A stretch of 49,397 nucleotides of DNA. Source: an uncultured Clostridia bacterium. Its GTDB lineage: Bacteria; Bacillota; Clostridia; Oscillospirales; Acutalibacteraceae. Shown in pieces: positions 26,645 through 34,212 of the stretch (position 1 is its first letter; every line of letters starts with the position of its first letter). Location: the NCBI GenBank assembly GCA_947595635.1, contig CANQEU010000010.1:1-49397 (forward strand). The letters are read 5' to 3'. Position numbers and translations under genes: made by a program. The notes under the pieces were generated by a model. The model was not told where the DNA came from. It saw nothing but the letters and a program-made list of their open reading frames with translations, and did not search any database.

Positions 26645-27661
26645 ATGGAACAGCAAACGTCACAGGAGAGAAAAAAGGTAATATTCAGCGCAATTCAGCC
26701 GAGCGGCACCATAACGCTCGGAAACTATTTCGGAGCATTGAAAAACTGGGTGCAGCTACAGGATGAATTTAACTGCGTCTTCGCTCTTGCCGATTTACAC
26801 ACCATAACGGTCAGGCAGGAGCCGGCAAAATTCCGCTCAAATATTTATGAGGCATACGCCCTGTTGCTTGCCTGCGGAATAGACGTTGAAAAAAGCGCGT
26901 TTTTTATACAAAGTCATGTATCCGCGCATTCACAGCTTGCGTGGGTGCTCAACTGCTACACACAGTTCGGCGAGCTTTCAAGAATGACGCAGTTTAAAGA
27001 TAAGAGCGCAAAGCATTCAGACAACGTGAATGCCGGACTTTTTACATATCCGAGCCTTATGGCGGCCGACATACTTCTTTATCAGGCTGATATGGTTCCC
27101 GTTGGGGCGGATCAAAAGCAGCACCTTGAGCTTACAAGAAATATTGCGGAGCGCTTTAACGGTATTTACGGCAATGTTTTCAAAGCGCCGGAGCCGTATA
27201 TTCCAAAGGTTGGCGCAAGGATAATGTCGCTTCAGGATCCGACTAAAAAGATGAGCAAATCCGACGAAAACGCAAACAGCTATATTGCTGTTTTGGATAA
27301 GCCGGAGGTAATTATGAAGAAGTTTAAGCGCGCTATTACCGACAGCGAGGCTAAGGTGCGCTTTGGAGAAGGCAAGGACGGAATAAACAATCTTATGGGA
27401 ATCTACTCCTCGGTTACAGGCAAAACAATGCAGGAGATAGAGGCGGAGTTTGACGGCAAGGGCTACGGAGATTTTAAAATTGCTGTCGGCGAGGCTGTTG
27501 TTGAGCATCTTCGTCCTATACAGGAGAGATTTAATATATACATAAATGATAAGGCGTATTTAAAGGAATGCTATCAAAAAAGCGCGGAATTTGCCGAGAG
27601 AATAGCGCAGAGGACGCTTGACAAAGTGATGAAGAAGATAGGCTTTGTCGCAAGGTCTTGA
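26645..27661 (+). CDS. trpS: Tryptophanyl-tRNA synthetase
   Basis: A 338-residue class I synthetase with PSGTITLGNYFGA (HIGH-equivalent TLGN at 24-27) and the classical KMSKS at residues 202-206. GDxxQ-type binding residues occur in PVGADQKQHLELTR. Length and motifs fit the bacterial TrpS family. Start ATG 26645 lies behind AGGGGGGA, 23 bases after the aminotransferase, so the two may be co-transcribed. A strong terminator follows. Confidence 0.96.
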   Translation: MEQQTSQERKKVIFSAIQPSGTITLGNYFGALKNWVQLQDEFNCVFALADLHTITVRQEPAKFRSNIYEAYALLLACGIDVEKSAFFIQSHVSAHSQLAWVLNCYTQFGELSRMTQFKDKSAKHSDNVNAGLFTYPSLMAADILLYQADMVPVGADQKQHLELTRNIAERFNGIYGNVFKAPEPYIPKVGARIMSLQDPTKKMSKSDENANSYIAVLDKPEVIMKKFKRAITDSEAKVRFGEGKDGINNLMGIYSSVTGKTMQEIEAEFDGKGYGDFKIAVGEAVVEHLRPIQERFNIYINDKAYLKECYQKSAEFAERIAQRTLDKVMKKIGFVARS

Positions 27662-27669
27662 GGATACGT

Positions 27670-27701
27670 CAGGCAGGGGCTGTGCTCCTGCCTGTTTTTT
27701 T
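27670..27701 (+). terminator. Rho-independent terminator after trpS
   Basis: The stem CAGGCAGGGGC/GCTCCTGCCTG (one G-T pair) with a very short loop is followed by seven Ts. Confidence 0.9.
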
Positions 27702-27724
27702 GAAGGGAAGGAATGTAGATAAGA

Positions 27725-29647
27725 ATGGCATTACTCACTGTGCAGAGGCTTTGTATGGAATTTTCAGACAGAACGCTTTTCAGCGACGTTTCGTTTGAGG
27801 TCGGCGAGCACGACAAGATAGGCTTTATAGGAGCCAACGGCGCAGGAAAGACAACTCTGTTTAAAATTATCGGCGGCGAGCTTGAAAACAGCGGCGGCGC
27901 GGTAATAAAGGGCAAGGACTGCCGAATAGGCTATATGGAGCAGCACGCCTGCAAAAACCCCGACAATACACTGTATAACGAGCTTTTATCTGTATTTGCT
28001 CCGCTGATAGAACTTGAGAGGGAGCTTGAGAGGATAAATGCCGAAATAGGGAGCGGCTCAGCCGAGGCGCAGTCCTTGATACTTCGTCAGATGGAGCTTA
28101 GAGAGCAGCTTGAGCGCGGCGGCGGACTTACATATAAAAGCCGCACATCGTCGGCTCTTAACGGACTTGGCTTTGACAGCAAATATTTTGATATGCCGAT
28201 AAAAAATCTGAGCGGCGGACAAATGTCTAAGCTGAGCCTTGCAAAGCTGCTGCTTGGCGGAGCAAACCTTCTTCTGCTCGACGAGCCGACTAATCATCTT
28301 GACATAGCGTCCTGCCGGTGGCTTGAGGGCTTTATACGCGACTTTACAGGCGCTGTAATAGTAATATCGCACGACAGATATTTTCTTGACGGAGTGACAA
28401 ACAGAACAATCGAACTTGAGCACGGGAAAATTTCTTCATACAAGGGCTCGTACAGTGAATTTAAGAAGAAAAAGGAAGCGATAAACGAAACGCTTAAAAA
28501 TAAATATGAGGCTGATTTAAAGGAAATTAAGAGGATAGAGGGGATAATCGAGCAGCAAAAGCGATGGGGAAGGGAGCACAACTTTATAACGGCCGCAAGT
28601 AAGCAAAAGCAGGCTGACAGAATAAGGGCGCAGCTTGTAAAGCCGGAGGAAGAGCTTGACACGGTAAAATTCAAATTCACGCCAAAGGCTGAGTCCGGCA
28701 ACGACGTTTTAATATGCAGGGGGCTTGCAAAATCCTTTGGCGAGAAGAAGCTGTTTAAAAATCTCGATATTCACATAAGAAAGGGAGAGCGCATTTTCCT
28801 GCTTGGAGCCAACGGCTGCGGAAAGACAACGCTTTTTAAAACCCTGCTCGGTCAGTATACGCCCGACAGCGGCTCAATCAGCCTTGGCGCAAATGTTCAG
28901 ACGGGGTATTTTGACCAGATACAGGAAAATCTGCATTTTGAAAAATCCGCGATTGATGAGGTTTGGGACGATTTTCCGCAGCTTACACAAACACAGGTGC
29001 GAACAGCCCTCGGCTCTTTCCTTTTCAGGGGTGACGATGTTTTTAAGGAAATAAAAAGTTTGAGCGGAGGCGAAAGAGCGAGAATAGCCCTTTTAAAGCT
29101 TATGCTTGCAGGCGGAAATTTCCTTTTGCTTGACGAGCCTACAAACCATCTTGACACCGCCTCCCGCGAAGCCCTTGAAAAGACGCTGCTCGATTACAGC
29201 GGAACAATGTTTATAATAAGCCACGACAGGTATTTTATAAACCGGCTCTCGACAAGAATAATAACCCTTTTGCCGGACGGCGCAAGGGAGTATATAGGGA
29301 ACTATGACGATTATTTGGAAAAAAGCGATGAGGAGCAGGGCATAAGACAGAGCGCTCCAAAAAAGGAAACAAGCGCGGCGGCTATTGATTACAGGGCAAA
29401 AAAGGAATACGCGTCTAATAAAAGAAAGCTAAAGACGGCAATTAAAAAATGCGAGGAGGAAATAGGGAGGCTTGAAGGCGAAATAAGCCAGCTTGAGGTT
29501 AAGCTTTCCGAGCCGGACAGCTCGTCCGATTTTCAGCTTTTGACAGAGCTTAGCGAGGAGCTTGAAAAGCTTAATTCGCTTTGCGCCGAAAAAATGAATG
29601 AATGGGAAGAGCTTACAACCAAGCTGGAATTGGAATTTTCCGAATAA
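27725..29647 (+). CDS. ABC-F family ATPase (ribosome-associated)
   Basis: The 640-residue soluble protein has two ABC cassettes and no membrane segment. Cassette 1 has Walker A GANGAGKTT, signature LSGGQMSKL and Walker B LLLLDEPTNHLD; cassette 2 has GANGCGKTT, LSGGERARI and LLLDEPTNHLD. The interdomain linker (about 245-310) is the charged P-site tRNA interaction motif region, and a C-terminal coiled coil (about 555-635) follows. ABC-F proteins act on the ribosome as translation factors or antibiotic-protection proteins; the C-terminal coiled coil resembles the Uup/YdiF group. A resistance role cannot be judged from sequence alone. Confidence 0.93.
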   Translation: MALLTVQRLCMEFSDRTLFSDVSFEVGEHDKIGFIGANGAGKTTLFKIIGGELENSGGAVIKGKDCRIGYMEQHACKNPDNTLYNELLSVFAPLIELERELERINAEIGSGSAEAQSLILRQMELREQLERGGGLTYKSRTSSALNGLGFDSKYFDMPIKNLSGGQMSKLSLAKLLLGGANLLLLDEPTNHLDIASCRWLEGFIRDFTGAVIVISHDRYFLDGVTNRTIELEHGKISSYKGSYSEFKKKKEAINETLKNKYEADLKEIKRIEGIIEQQKRWGREHNFITAASKQKQADRIRAQLVKPEEELDTVKFKFTPKAESGNDVLICRGLAKSFGEKKLFKNLDIHIRKGERIFLLGANGCGKTTLFKTLLGQYTPDSGSISLGANVQTGYFDQIQENLHFEKSAIDEVWDDFPQLTQTQVRTALGSFLFRGDDVFKEIKSLSGGERARIALLKLMLAGGNFLLLDEPTNHLDTASREALEKTLLDYSGTMFIISHDRYFINRLSTRIITLLPDGAREYIGNYDDYLEKSDEEQGIRQSAPKKETSAAAIDYRAKKEYASNKRKLKTAIKKCEEEIGRLEGEISQLEVKLSEPDSSSDFQLLTELSEELEKLNSLCAEKMNEWEELTTKLELEFSE

Positions 29648-29666
29648 CTGTACACCTTAAAAATGT

Positions 29667-29699
29667 AAAAACTGTGCATTTTACAACGCACAGTTTTTT
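29667..29699 (+). terminator. Rho-independent terminator after the ABC-F gene
   Basis: An AAAAACTGTGC/GCACAGTTTTT stem with a 10-base loop is followed by a final T and then G. It lies 20 bases after the stop codon. Confidence 0.85.
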
Positions 29700-29751
29700 G
29701 CTATTATTACAGCAGTTTTCGGAAACGGAATAATATTCAGGGGTGAAACTA

Positions 29752-30318
29752 ATGAACAAATCGACAAACTCTCTAAAAAAAATCGCTATCACTGCAATGT
29801 TTGCCGCGATGACTATGGTTCTGACCTATTTTATAAAGGTGCCGACGCCGGGCGGAGGATATATTCATCTCGGCGACACAATGATATATCTTATGGCATG
29901 CCTTCTTCCGACTCCATACGCCATGATCGGCGCGGGCATAGGCGGAGCTCTTGCGGATTTAATGGGCGGATATTTTCACTATATAATACCTACGTTTTTA
30001 ATCAAGCCGTTGATTTCGCTTCCGTTTACGAGCAAAAGTGAAAAAATGCTGACGGTGTGTAACGCAGTTATGATAGTTCCGTCAGGCTTGATAACCGTGT
30101 TTGGCTATTATCTTACGAGGGTCGCGCTGCTTGCGCTTGATAAAATAACGTCTCAGTCGGGATTTTTCGGCTCGTTGTTTGATTCGGTTACATGGTACAG
30201 CGCGCTTGAAAGCATACCCGGCGACACTATACAGGCAATCGGCAGCGGCATAGCGTTTATAATTCTTGCGCTTGCCCTTGACGGAGTGAAAATTAAAAAG
30301 AGAATAGGTCTTGCTTAA
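29752..30318 (+). CDS. ECF transporter S component (substrate-binding membrane subunit)
   Basis: I choose ATG 29752 because AGGGGTG lies 6 bases before it (GTG 29743 lies inside that site). The 188-residue protein has about five or six membrane segments, and its N-terminal region (KKIAITAMFAAMTMVLTYFI) and VPTPGGGYIHLGDTMIYLMA are typical of group II ECF S components of the HmpT-like type. It would bind a vitamin or precursor and dock with a shared EcfA-EcfA'-EcfT module encoded elsewhere. The vitamin cannot be named, and no riboswitch is visible upstream to help. Confidence 0.85.
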   Translation: MNKSTNSLKKIAITAMFAAMTMVLTYFIKVPTPGGGYIHLGDTMIYLMACLLPTPYAMIGAGIGGALADLMGGYFHYIIPTFLIKPLISLPFTSKSEKMLTVCNAVMIVPSGLITVFGYYLTRVALLALDKITSQSGFFGSLFDSVTWYSALESIPGDTIQAIGSGIAFIILALALDGVKIKKRIGLA

Positions 30319-30321
30319 TTC

Positions 30322-30352
30322 AAACGCCGGAGGAAGGGTCTCCGGCGTTTTC
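30322..30352 (+). terminator. Rho-independent terminator after the ECF S component
   Basis: AAACGCCGGA and TCCGGCGTTT arms flank a 9-base loop; the stem is followed by TC after the final T-run. Confidence 0.8.
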
Positions 30353-30584
30353 GTCATTATACAAGCAGGCGGGCGCATAAAATTAAACGTAAAGGCGCTA
30401 AAGGGTGTGCGCGGTCGGTAAAGACCTTTTGAGCTTAAGGCGTTAATGAAGGCGTAGAAAAAACAAAAAAGCGTTTTGTTTTAAAAATAAAAGCCAAATC
30501 GAAATTCGACAAAAAGAAGAGTCGGCATATAATATAATGAAGCTTGCGCGGCTTAAAGGAGGCAGAAGCTTATTACAGTCTAAA

Positions 30585-30605
30585 CGCCGCACTTTGTGTG
30601 CGGCG
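30585..30605 (-). terminator. Hairpin ending the Na/Pi cotransporter transcript
   Basis: A perfect 8-base stem, CGCCGCAC with GTGCGGCG, lies 12 bases past the stop on the minus strand; only TTTA follows, so strength is uncertain. Confidence 0.55.
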
Positions 30606-30616
30606 CTGCTTTAAAA

Positions 30617-32413
30617 TCAATTTGTTGAAACGCTTTGCTGTGTAAGCTGAGGCGCTTTATTTTCGGGTAAGGCGTATTTTTTCTTAAAGCTTTCGTATTC
30701 CGTTCTGTACTGACCAAACTCATATCCTCTTATTTCATGCAGATATTCATGGGTCTCGAAGCTTTCCTTGTTTACCTGTATCATACATACGGCAATATTT
30801 GAGCAATGATCCGATACTCTTTCGTAATTAGTGAGAAGATCCGAGAAAATAAAGCCGAGCTCAATTGTGCAGTCGCCGTCGCGCAGACGCTTTACATGGC
30901 GCTTTTTAAGCTTGTCGCGCAGGTTGTCGATAACCTGCTCAAGCGGTTCTACTTTGTCGGCAAGAGAGTAATCGTTGTTTATAAACGCTGCGAACGCAAT
31001 ATCGAGTATTTCACGCAGAGCAGAGGTCATAATGCGTATCTCCTCCATTGCCTGCGGTGAGAATGTGATTTTTTTATGCTGTATTTCCTTTGCCACGTCC
31101 TGAATATTGACCGCGTGATCGCTTATGCGTTCAAAGTCGCCTATACAGTGCAGCAGCTTTGATACCTCTTTGCTGTCCCAGACCGAAAGGTTCTTGCTGC
31201 TCAGCTTTACAAGGTATGTGCCGAGAATATCCTCGTAATTGTCCACGGAATCCTCATGGTCGCTTATTTTCATCGCCGTTTTTTCATCGTATCCGTTTTC
31301 TATAAGGGTAAGAGCCTCAAGAATAGTGCGCTTTGAAAGCTCCGCCATTTTAATGGCCATATTATGGCACTGCTCGGTTGCAAGACCCGGAGTGTTGAGA
31401 AAACGCTGATCTATAAACGGTGTATCGTCGTCCTCGGACTTGTCCTTGATAGTAAGGCACGCAAGCTTTTCCAGAAGCTTGGAAAACGGGAACAGCATAA
31501 TTGTAACGATTACGTTGAAGCAGGTATGTATAACGGCAATGTCGGCTGGGCCGGCAATTTGACTTACGAAATCGAAGGAGAAAATCGCATTAAGCAGATA
31601 GAAAATAACAGAGACTACAACCGTGCCGATTATGTTAAAATAAAGGTGAACGAACGCCGCCCTTTTCGCGTTCTTTTTTGCGCCTATGCAGGAGAGCAGA
31701 GCGGTGACGCAGGTGCCTATATTCTGTCCCATAACTATTGGAATAGCGGTTGAAACGCTGATTATTCCCGTTGAGGAAAGAGCCTGTAAAATACCGACGG
31801 AAGCGGAGGAGGATTGAATAACAGCGGTAAGCAGCGCTCCGGCAAGTATTCCGAATATCGGGTTTTGGAAAATTATTAGGAAGTTTGCAAAATCAGGATT
31901 GCTTGCAAGAGGGGTCATAGCGGAGCTCATAGACGTCATACCGAACATTAAAACCGCAAAGCCGACGAGTATGTTTCCGACATTTTTCTTTTTTGCGTCC
32001 TTGAAGAACATAATAAGGATTATTCCGATTATCGCGACTATAGGGGAAAAGTTTTTCGGCTGTATTATCTGCATTATAAAGCTGTCGCCTTGAATGCCGG
32101 TAAGACTGAGTATCCAGCCGGTTATTGTGGTGCCGATATTAGCGCCCATAATAATGCCTATTGCCTGATAAAGCTTCATAATGCCTGAGTTTACAAAGCC
32201 TACTACCATAACAGTTGTGGCGGATGACGATTGTATGACTGCCGTAACGCCGGCGCCGAGCAAAAGCCCCTTGATAGTTGTGTTGGACATTTTTTCAAGA
32301 GTTTTTTCAAGCCGTCCGTCAGAGGTGTGTTCAAGCCCCTCTCCCATAACATTCATTCCGTAAAGGAACAGAGCGAGGCCGCCGATAAATGTAAGGATAG
32401 AGAAAAAATCCAT
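30617..32413 (-). CDS. Na/Pi cotransporter family protein with C-terminal PhoU-like domain
   Basis: The start is placed at ATG 32413, behind AAAGGA; a TTG six codons upstream overlaps that site. The 598-residue protein has two Na/Pi cotransporter repeats, each with a QSSSA motif (QSSSATTVMVVGF and QSSSASVGILQAL), across about nine membrane segments. A cytosolic PhoU-like helical domain occupies the last 220 residues or so. This architecture (NptA/YjbB-like) is linked to sodium-driven phosphate transport. The leader has a Pho-box-like repeat array, which supports a phosphate role. Confidence 0.9.
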   Translation of the reverse strand: MDFFSILTFIGGLALFLYGMNVMGEGLEHTSDGRLEKTLEKMSNTTIKGLLLGAGVTAVIQSSSATTVMVVGFVNSGIMKLYQAIGIIMGANIGTTITGWILSLTGIQGDSFIMQIIQPKNFSPIVAIIGIILIMFFKDAKKKNVGNILVGFAVLMFGMTSMSSAMTPLASNPDFANFLIIFQNPIFGILAGALLTAVIQSSSASVGILQALSSTGIISVSTAIPIVMGQNIGTCVTALLSCIGAKKNAKRAAFVHLYFNIIGTVVVSVIFYLLNAIFSFDFVSQIAGPADIAVIHTCFNVIVTIMLFPFSKLLEKLACLTIKDKSEDDDTPFIDQRFLNTPGLATEQCHNMAIKMAELSKRTILEALTLIENGYDEKTAMKISDHEDSVDNYEDILGTYLVKLSSKNLSVWDSKEVSKLLHCIGDFERISDHAVNIQDVAKEIQHKKITFSPQAMEEIRIMTSALREILDIAFAAFINNDYSLADKVEPLEQVIDNLRDKLKKRHVKRLRDGDCTIELGFIFSDLLTNYERVSDHCSNIAVCMIQVNKESFETHEYLHEIRGYEFGQYRTEYESFKKKYALPENKAPQLTQQSVSTN

Positions 32414-32745
32414 AATTTGTAATCCTTTCAAATTTTACCTGTTGTATTAATTGCGCGAAAGCCAAAGCAAGACTGTTTGAGTGCTGACGCAATTAAAATG
32501 CGTATGCGTTTTATATCAGCTATATGATAAACAAGCAAAGTAAAGGTAAGATATGCCTTATGTAAAATCTATGTAAAGTGATGATAAGGTATAGATAGAA
32601 AAAGAGAGGACAGAAAAAATAAAATTTGTTTATAATTTCAGTTTTTGGTCAATTTGTAAAAATTAATGAATTGTTCACGAATTGTCTTTATATTATTTTA
32701 CTAATTTGATATAATTAAAACGCGGAAAGGGGTGAAGCATAAAAA
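32414..32745. other. Divergent regulatory region between Na/Pi cotransporter and CBS protein
   Basis: No gene seen. It carries the minus-strand Pho-box-like array (separate entry), a TATAAA at 32510-32515 (minus) that could be the cotransporter -10, and an AT-rich stretch with TATAAT at 32710-32715 for the rightward CBS gene, without a well-spaced -35. Confidence 0.5.
32539..32577 (-). promoter_or_regulatory. PhoP-box-like direct repeats upstream of the Na/Pi cotransporter
   Basis: On the minus strand TTTACA occurs at 32577-32572 and again at 32566-32561, and TTTACT at 32544-32539. The spacing is 11 and 22 bases. Gram-positive PhoP boxes are TT(A/T/C)ACA repeats with about 11-base periodicity. 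The array lies about 24 bases upstream of a TATAAA at 32515-32510, a suitable activator position. Confidence 0.55.
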
Positions 32746-33186
32746 ATGAATATTATCATGCTGTTAAAGCCAAAGTGTGACGTTGCCTATATTTACGAAA
32801 GTAATACCATAAGGCAGGGACTTGAGAAAATGAGGTATCATGGCTATACAGCTATTCCGGTTATAGCCCAAAACGGCGAATATATAGGTACTGTCAGCGA
32901 AGGAGATTTTCTGTGGAATATGCTTGAAAACAACGATTTCAGCATTAAGGGGCAGGAAAAGAAAACCATAAAGGATATATTAAGAAAGGGCTGGAATCCT
33001 GCTGTTACGATAACGACTTCGGTTGAAACCTTGCTGATGAGGGTTATGGATCAGAATTTTGTTCCCGTAATTGACGACAGAGGAGTTTTTATGGGAATAA
33101 TAACGAGAAGCGATATAATAAAGTATTATCATAATCAAAAGGCGGTGGATGACGCAATTGCATCAATAATAAAGGTAAGCGTCTGA
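32746..33186 (+). CDS. CBS-domain pair protein
   Basis: A 146-residue protein made of two CBS motifs (about residues 12-62 and 72-135; GYTAIPVIAQNGEYIGTVSEGD and NFVPVIDDRGVFMGIITRSDI). Stand-alone CBS pairs bind adenine nucleotides and act as energy or redox sensors, but the partner of this one is not evident. Start ATG 32746 has GGGGTG about 11 bases upstream; ATG 32758 is a possible alternative. It is transcribed away from the Na/Pi cotransporter. Confidence 0.88.
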   Translation: MNIIMLLKPKCDVAYIYESNTIRQGLEKMRYHGYTAIPVIAQNGEYIGTVSEGDFLWNMLENNDFSIKGQEKKTIKDILRKGWNPAVTITTSVETLLMRVMDQNFVPVIDDRGVFMGIITRSDIIKYYHNQKAVDDAIASIIKVSV

Positions 33187-33230
33187 ACCATAATATAAAA
33201 ACTGGTTTGAGCCTTGCGGATAGAGGATTG

Positions 33231-33308
33231 ATGAAGGCAAAGCGTCAAGCTGCTAAAGATATAGAGCAAAAGGAATTAATATTAAAAAAAGAGAACGAAA
33301 GAATATAG
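33231..33308 (+). CDS. Possible 25-residue charged peptide
   Basis: ATG 33231 follows AGAGGA by four bases and opens a 25-codon frame ending TAG 33306-33308. The product is lysine- and glutamate-rich (it ends KELILKKENERI). It lies 45 bases after the CBS gene and before the hairpin at 33327. It has no recognised relatives and could be a remnant or chance. Confidence 0.2.
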   Translation: MKAKRQAAKDIEQKELILKKENERI

Positions 33309-33326
33309 ATTGAATAATATGTGTTT

Positions 33327-33371
33327 AAGCTCCGTTTATCTAAGAGTGTTATCATCAGATGAGCGGAGCTT
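33327..33371 (+). terminator. Hairpin ending the CBS gene transcript
   Basis: A 15-base stem with two G-T pairs, AAGCTCCGTTTATCT with AGATGAGCGGAGCTT, is followed by TAATATTAATA. It lies just before the tRNA promoter. Confidence 0.55.
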
Positions 33372-33410
33372 TAATATTAATATGTATGCGTTAAAAATTG
33401 AAAAAAGGTC

Positions 33411-33439
33411 TTGACAAAAGCAAATGTAAGTGGTATTAT
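33411..33439 (+). promoter_or_regulatory. Sigma-A promoter of the tRNA operon
   Basis: A consensus TTGACA (33411-33416), a 17-base spacer and TATTAT (33434-33439) lie 30 bases before tRNA-Thr. Confidence 0.85.
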
Positions 33440-33469
33440 AGACGAGCGTCGAGTGAAAAGCTTGTATGC

Positions 33470-33545
33470 GCTGGTGTAGCTCAGTTGGTAGAGCAGCTGA
33501 TTTGTAATCAGCAGGTCGGGGGTTCAAGTCCGTCCACCAGCTCCA
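33470..33545 (+). tRNA. tRNA-Thr (anticodon TGT)
   Basis: The acceptor arms are GCTGGTG and CACCAGC. The D-arm contains AGCTCAGTTGGTAGAGC. The anticodon stem-loop GCTGA-TTTGTAA-TCAGC gives anticodon TGT. The T-arm has GGGTTCAAGTC, and an encoded CCA ends at 33545. Confidence 0.96.
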
Positions 33546-33583
33546 AAAAAGGCTATAAGCGTTTTGCTGTAGCCTTTATATTT

Positions 33584-33668
33584 GGGAGATTTCCCGAGTG
33601 GCCAAAGGGGGCAGACTGTAAATCTGTTGCAAGTTGCTTCGGTGGTTCGAATCCACCATCTCCCACCA
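33584..33668 (+). tRNA. tRNA-Tyr (anticodon GTA)
   Basis: The acceptor arms are GGGAGAT and ATCTCCC. The anticodon loop CTGTAAA sits between CAGA and TCTG and gives anticodon GTA. There is a long class II variable arm (about 33626-33640), a T-arm with GGTTCGAATCC, and an encoded CCA. It lies 38 bases after tRNA-Thr in the same transcript. Confidence 0.96.
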
Positions 33669-33670
33669 CG

Positions 33671-33720
33671 TCGCGGCAAGCCCTTGTGGCTTGCCGCGAT
33701 TTTTATGCAAAAATCGCGGC
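33671..33720 (+). terminator. tRNA operon terminator with an overlapping alternative hairpin
   Basis: TCGCGGCAAGCC (33671-33682) pairs perfectly with GGCTTGCCGCGA (33688-33699), followed by five Ts (33700-33704). The same second arm plus the T-run, GCCGCGATTTTT (33693-33704), also pairs perfectly with AAAAATCGCGGC (33709-33720) around ATGC. The two hairpins exclude each other. Confidence 0.85.
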
Positions 33721-33724
33721 GTTC

Positions 33725-34080
33725 GCCTTTCGGGCTGCCGCTCCTTTTGACCGCAGCATTACCGCCTTGCGCCGGTAACGCTGCTACTTTATATTAGTTT
33801 GTTATGCAAGGGGCAAGCCCCTTGCAACCCCTTTTATTCGCTCAAAAAATTATTTTTATTTTAAAATCACTTTACGGGTATAAAAGCTTAATCACGCAAA
33901 ATTTCCTTGTGCGGGAATGATGAGGTGCAGGAGAAGCGGAGCTTCTCCTGCAAAAACAAAATCTTAAGCAGCGCCGACTGCGGTTCAAGGAGTACATAAA
34001 TAAAAAAACACTTTTTAATAAGTAAACCGCCTTGCGGTTGCCTGCCTGCCGCCGCCCTTTGGGCCGCCGACACGGATTAT
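33725..34080 (+). repeat. Mosaic hairpin repeat block R2
   Basis: Order: hairpin GCAGCATTACCG/CGGTAACGCTGC (33753-33784, one mismatch), linker CTTTATATTAGTTT (33787-33800), hairpin GCAAGGGG/CCCCTTGC (33806-33825), block ACGGGTATAAAAGCTTAATC (33874-33893), TGAGGTG leading into hairpin GCAGGAGAAGC/GCTTCTCCTGC (33927-33951), GCCGACTGCGGTTCAAGGA segment (33972-33990), and a small hairpin AACCGC/GCGGTT (about 34025-34039). The order of blocks matches parts of R1 in the same orientation. Confidence 0.85.
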
Positions 34081-34212
34081 TTTGTATTAACGGGCAAAGG
34101 TAAATAGAAAATTTAGCTGAATATTGTATTTTTTTAAAATTTACTTGAATTATCAAGATAAGAGATGTTATAATGTACTGTGTATATTTGAGCTTCGGAA
34201 GGGGAAAAAGTA

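Larger units (their letters stand above)
30319..30616. other. Intergenic region between convergent genes
   Basis: It contains one terminator for each flanking gene (separate entries) and about 220 bases between them with no gene, repeat or known RNA that I can recognise. Confidence 0.45.
33669..34212. other. 544-base gene-free region between tRNA-Tyr and the dockerin gene
   Basis: It holds the tRNA terminator with its alternative hairpin, repeat block R2, and an AT-rich stretch before the dockerin gene (34085-34205). No gene seen. Confidence 0.7.

Noticed and set aside
27725-29647. ABC-F protein as a specific antibiotic resistance determinant
   Set aside because: The C-terminal coiled coil and housekeeping context (next to trpS) fit a general Uup/YdiF-like factor; nothing in the sequence points to a drug class.
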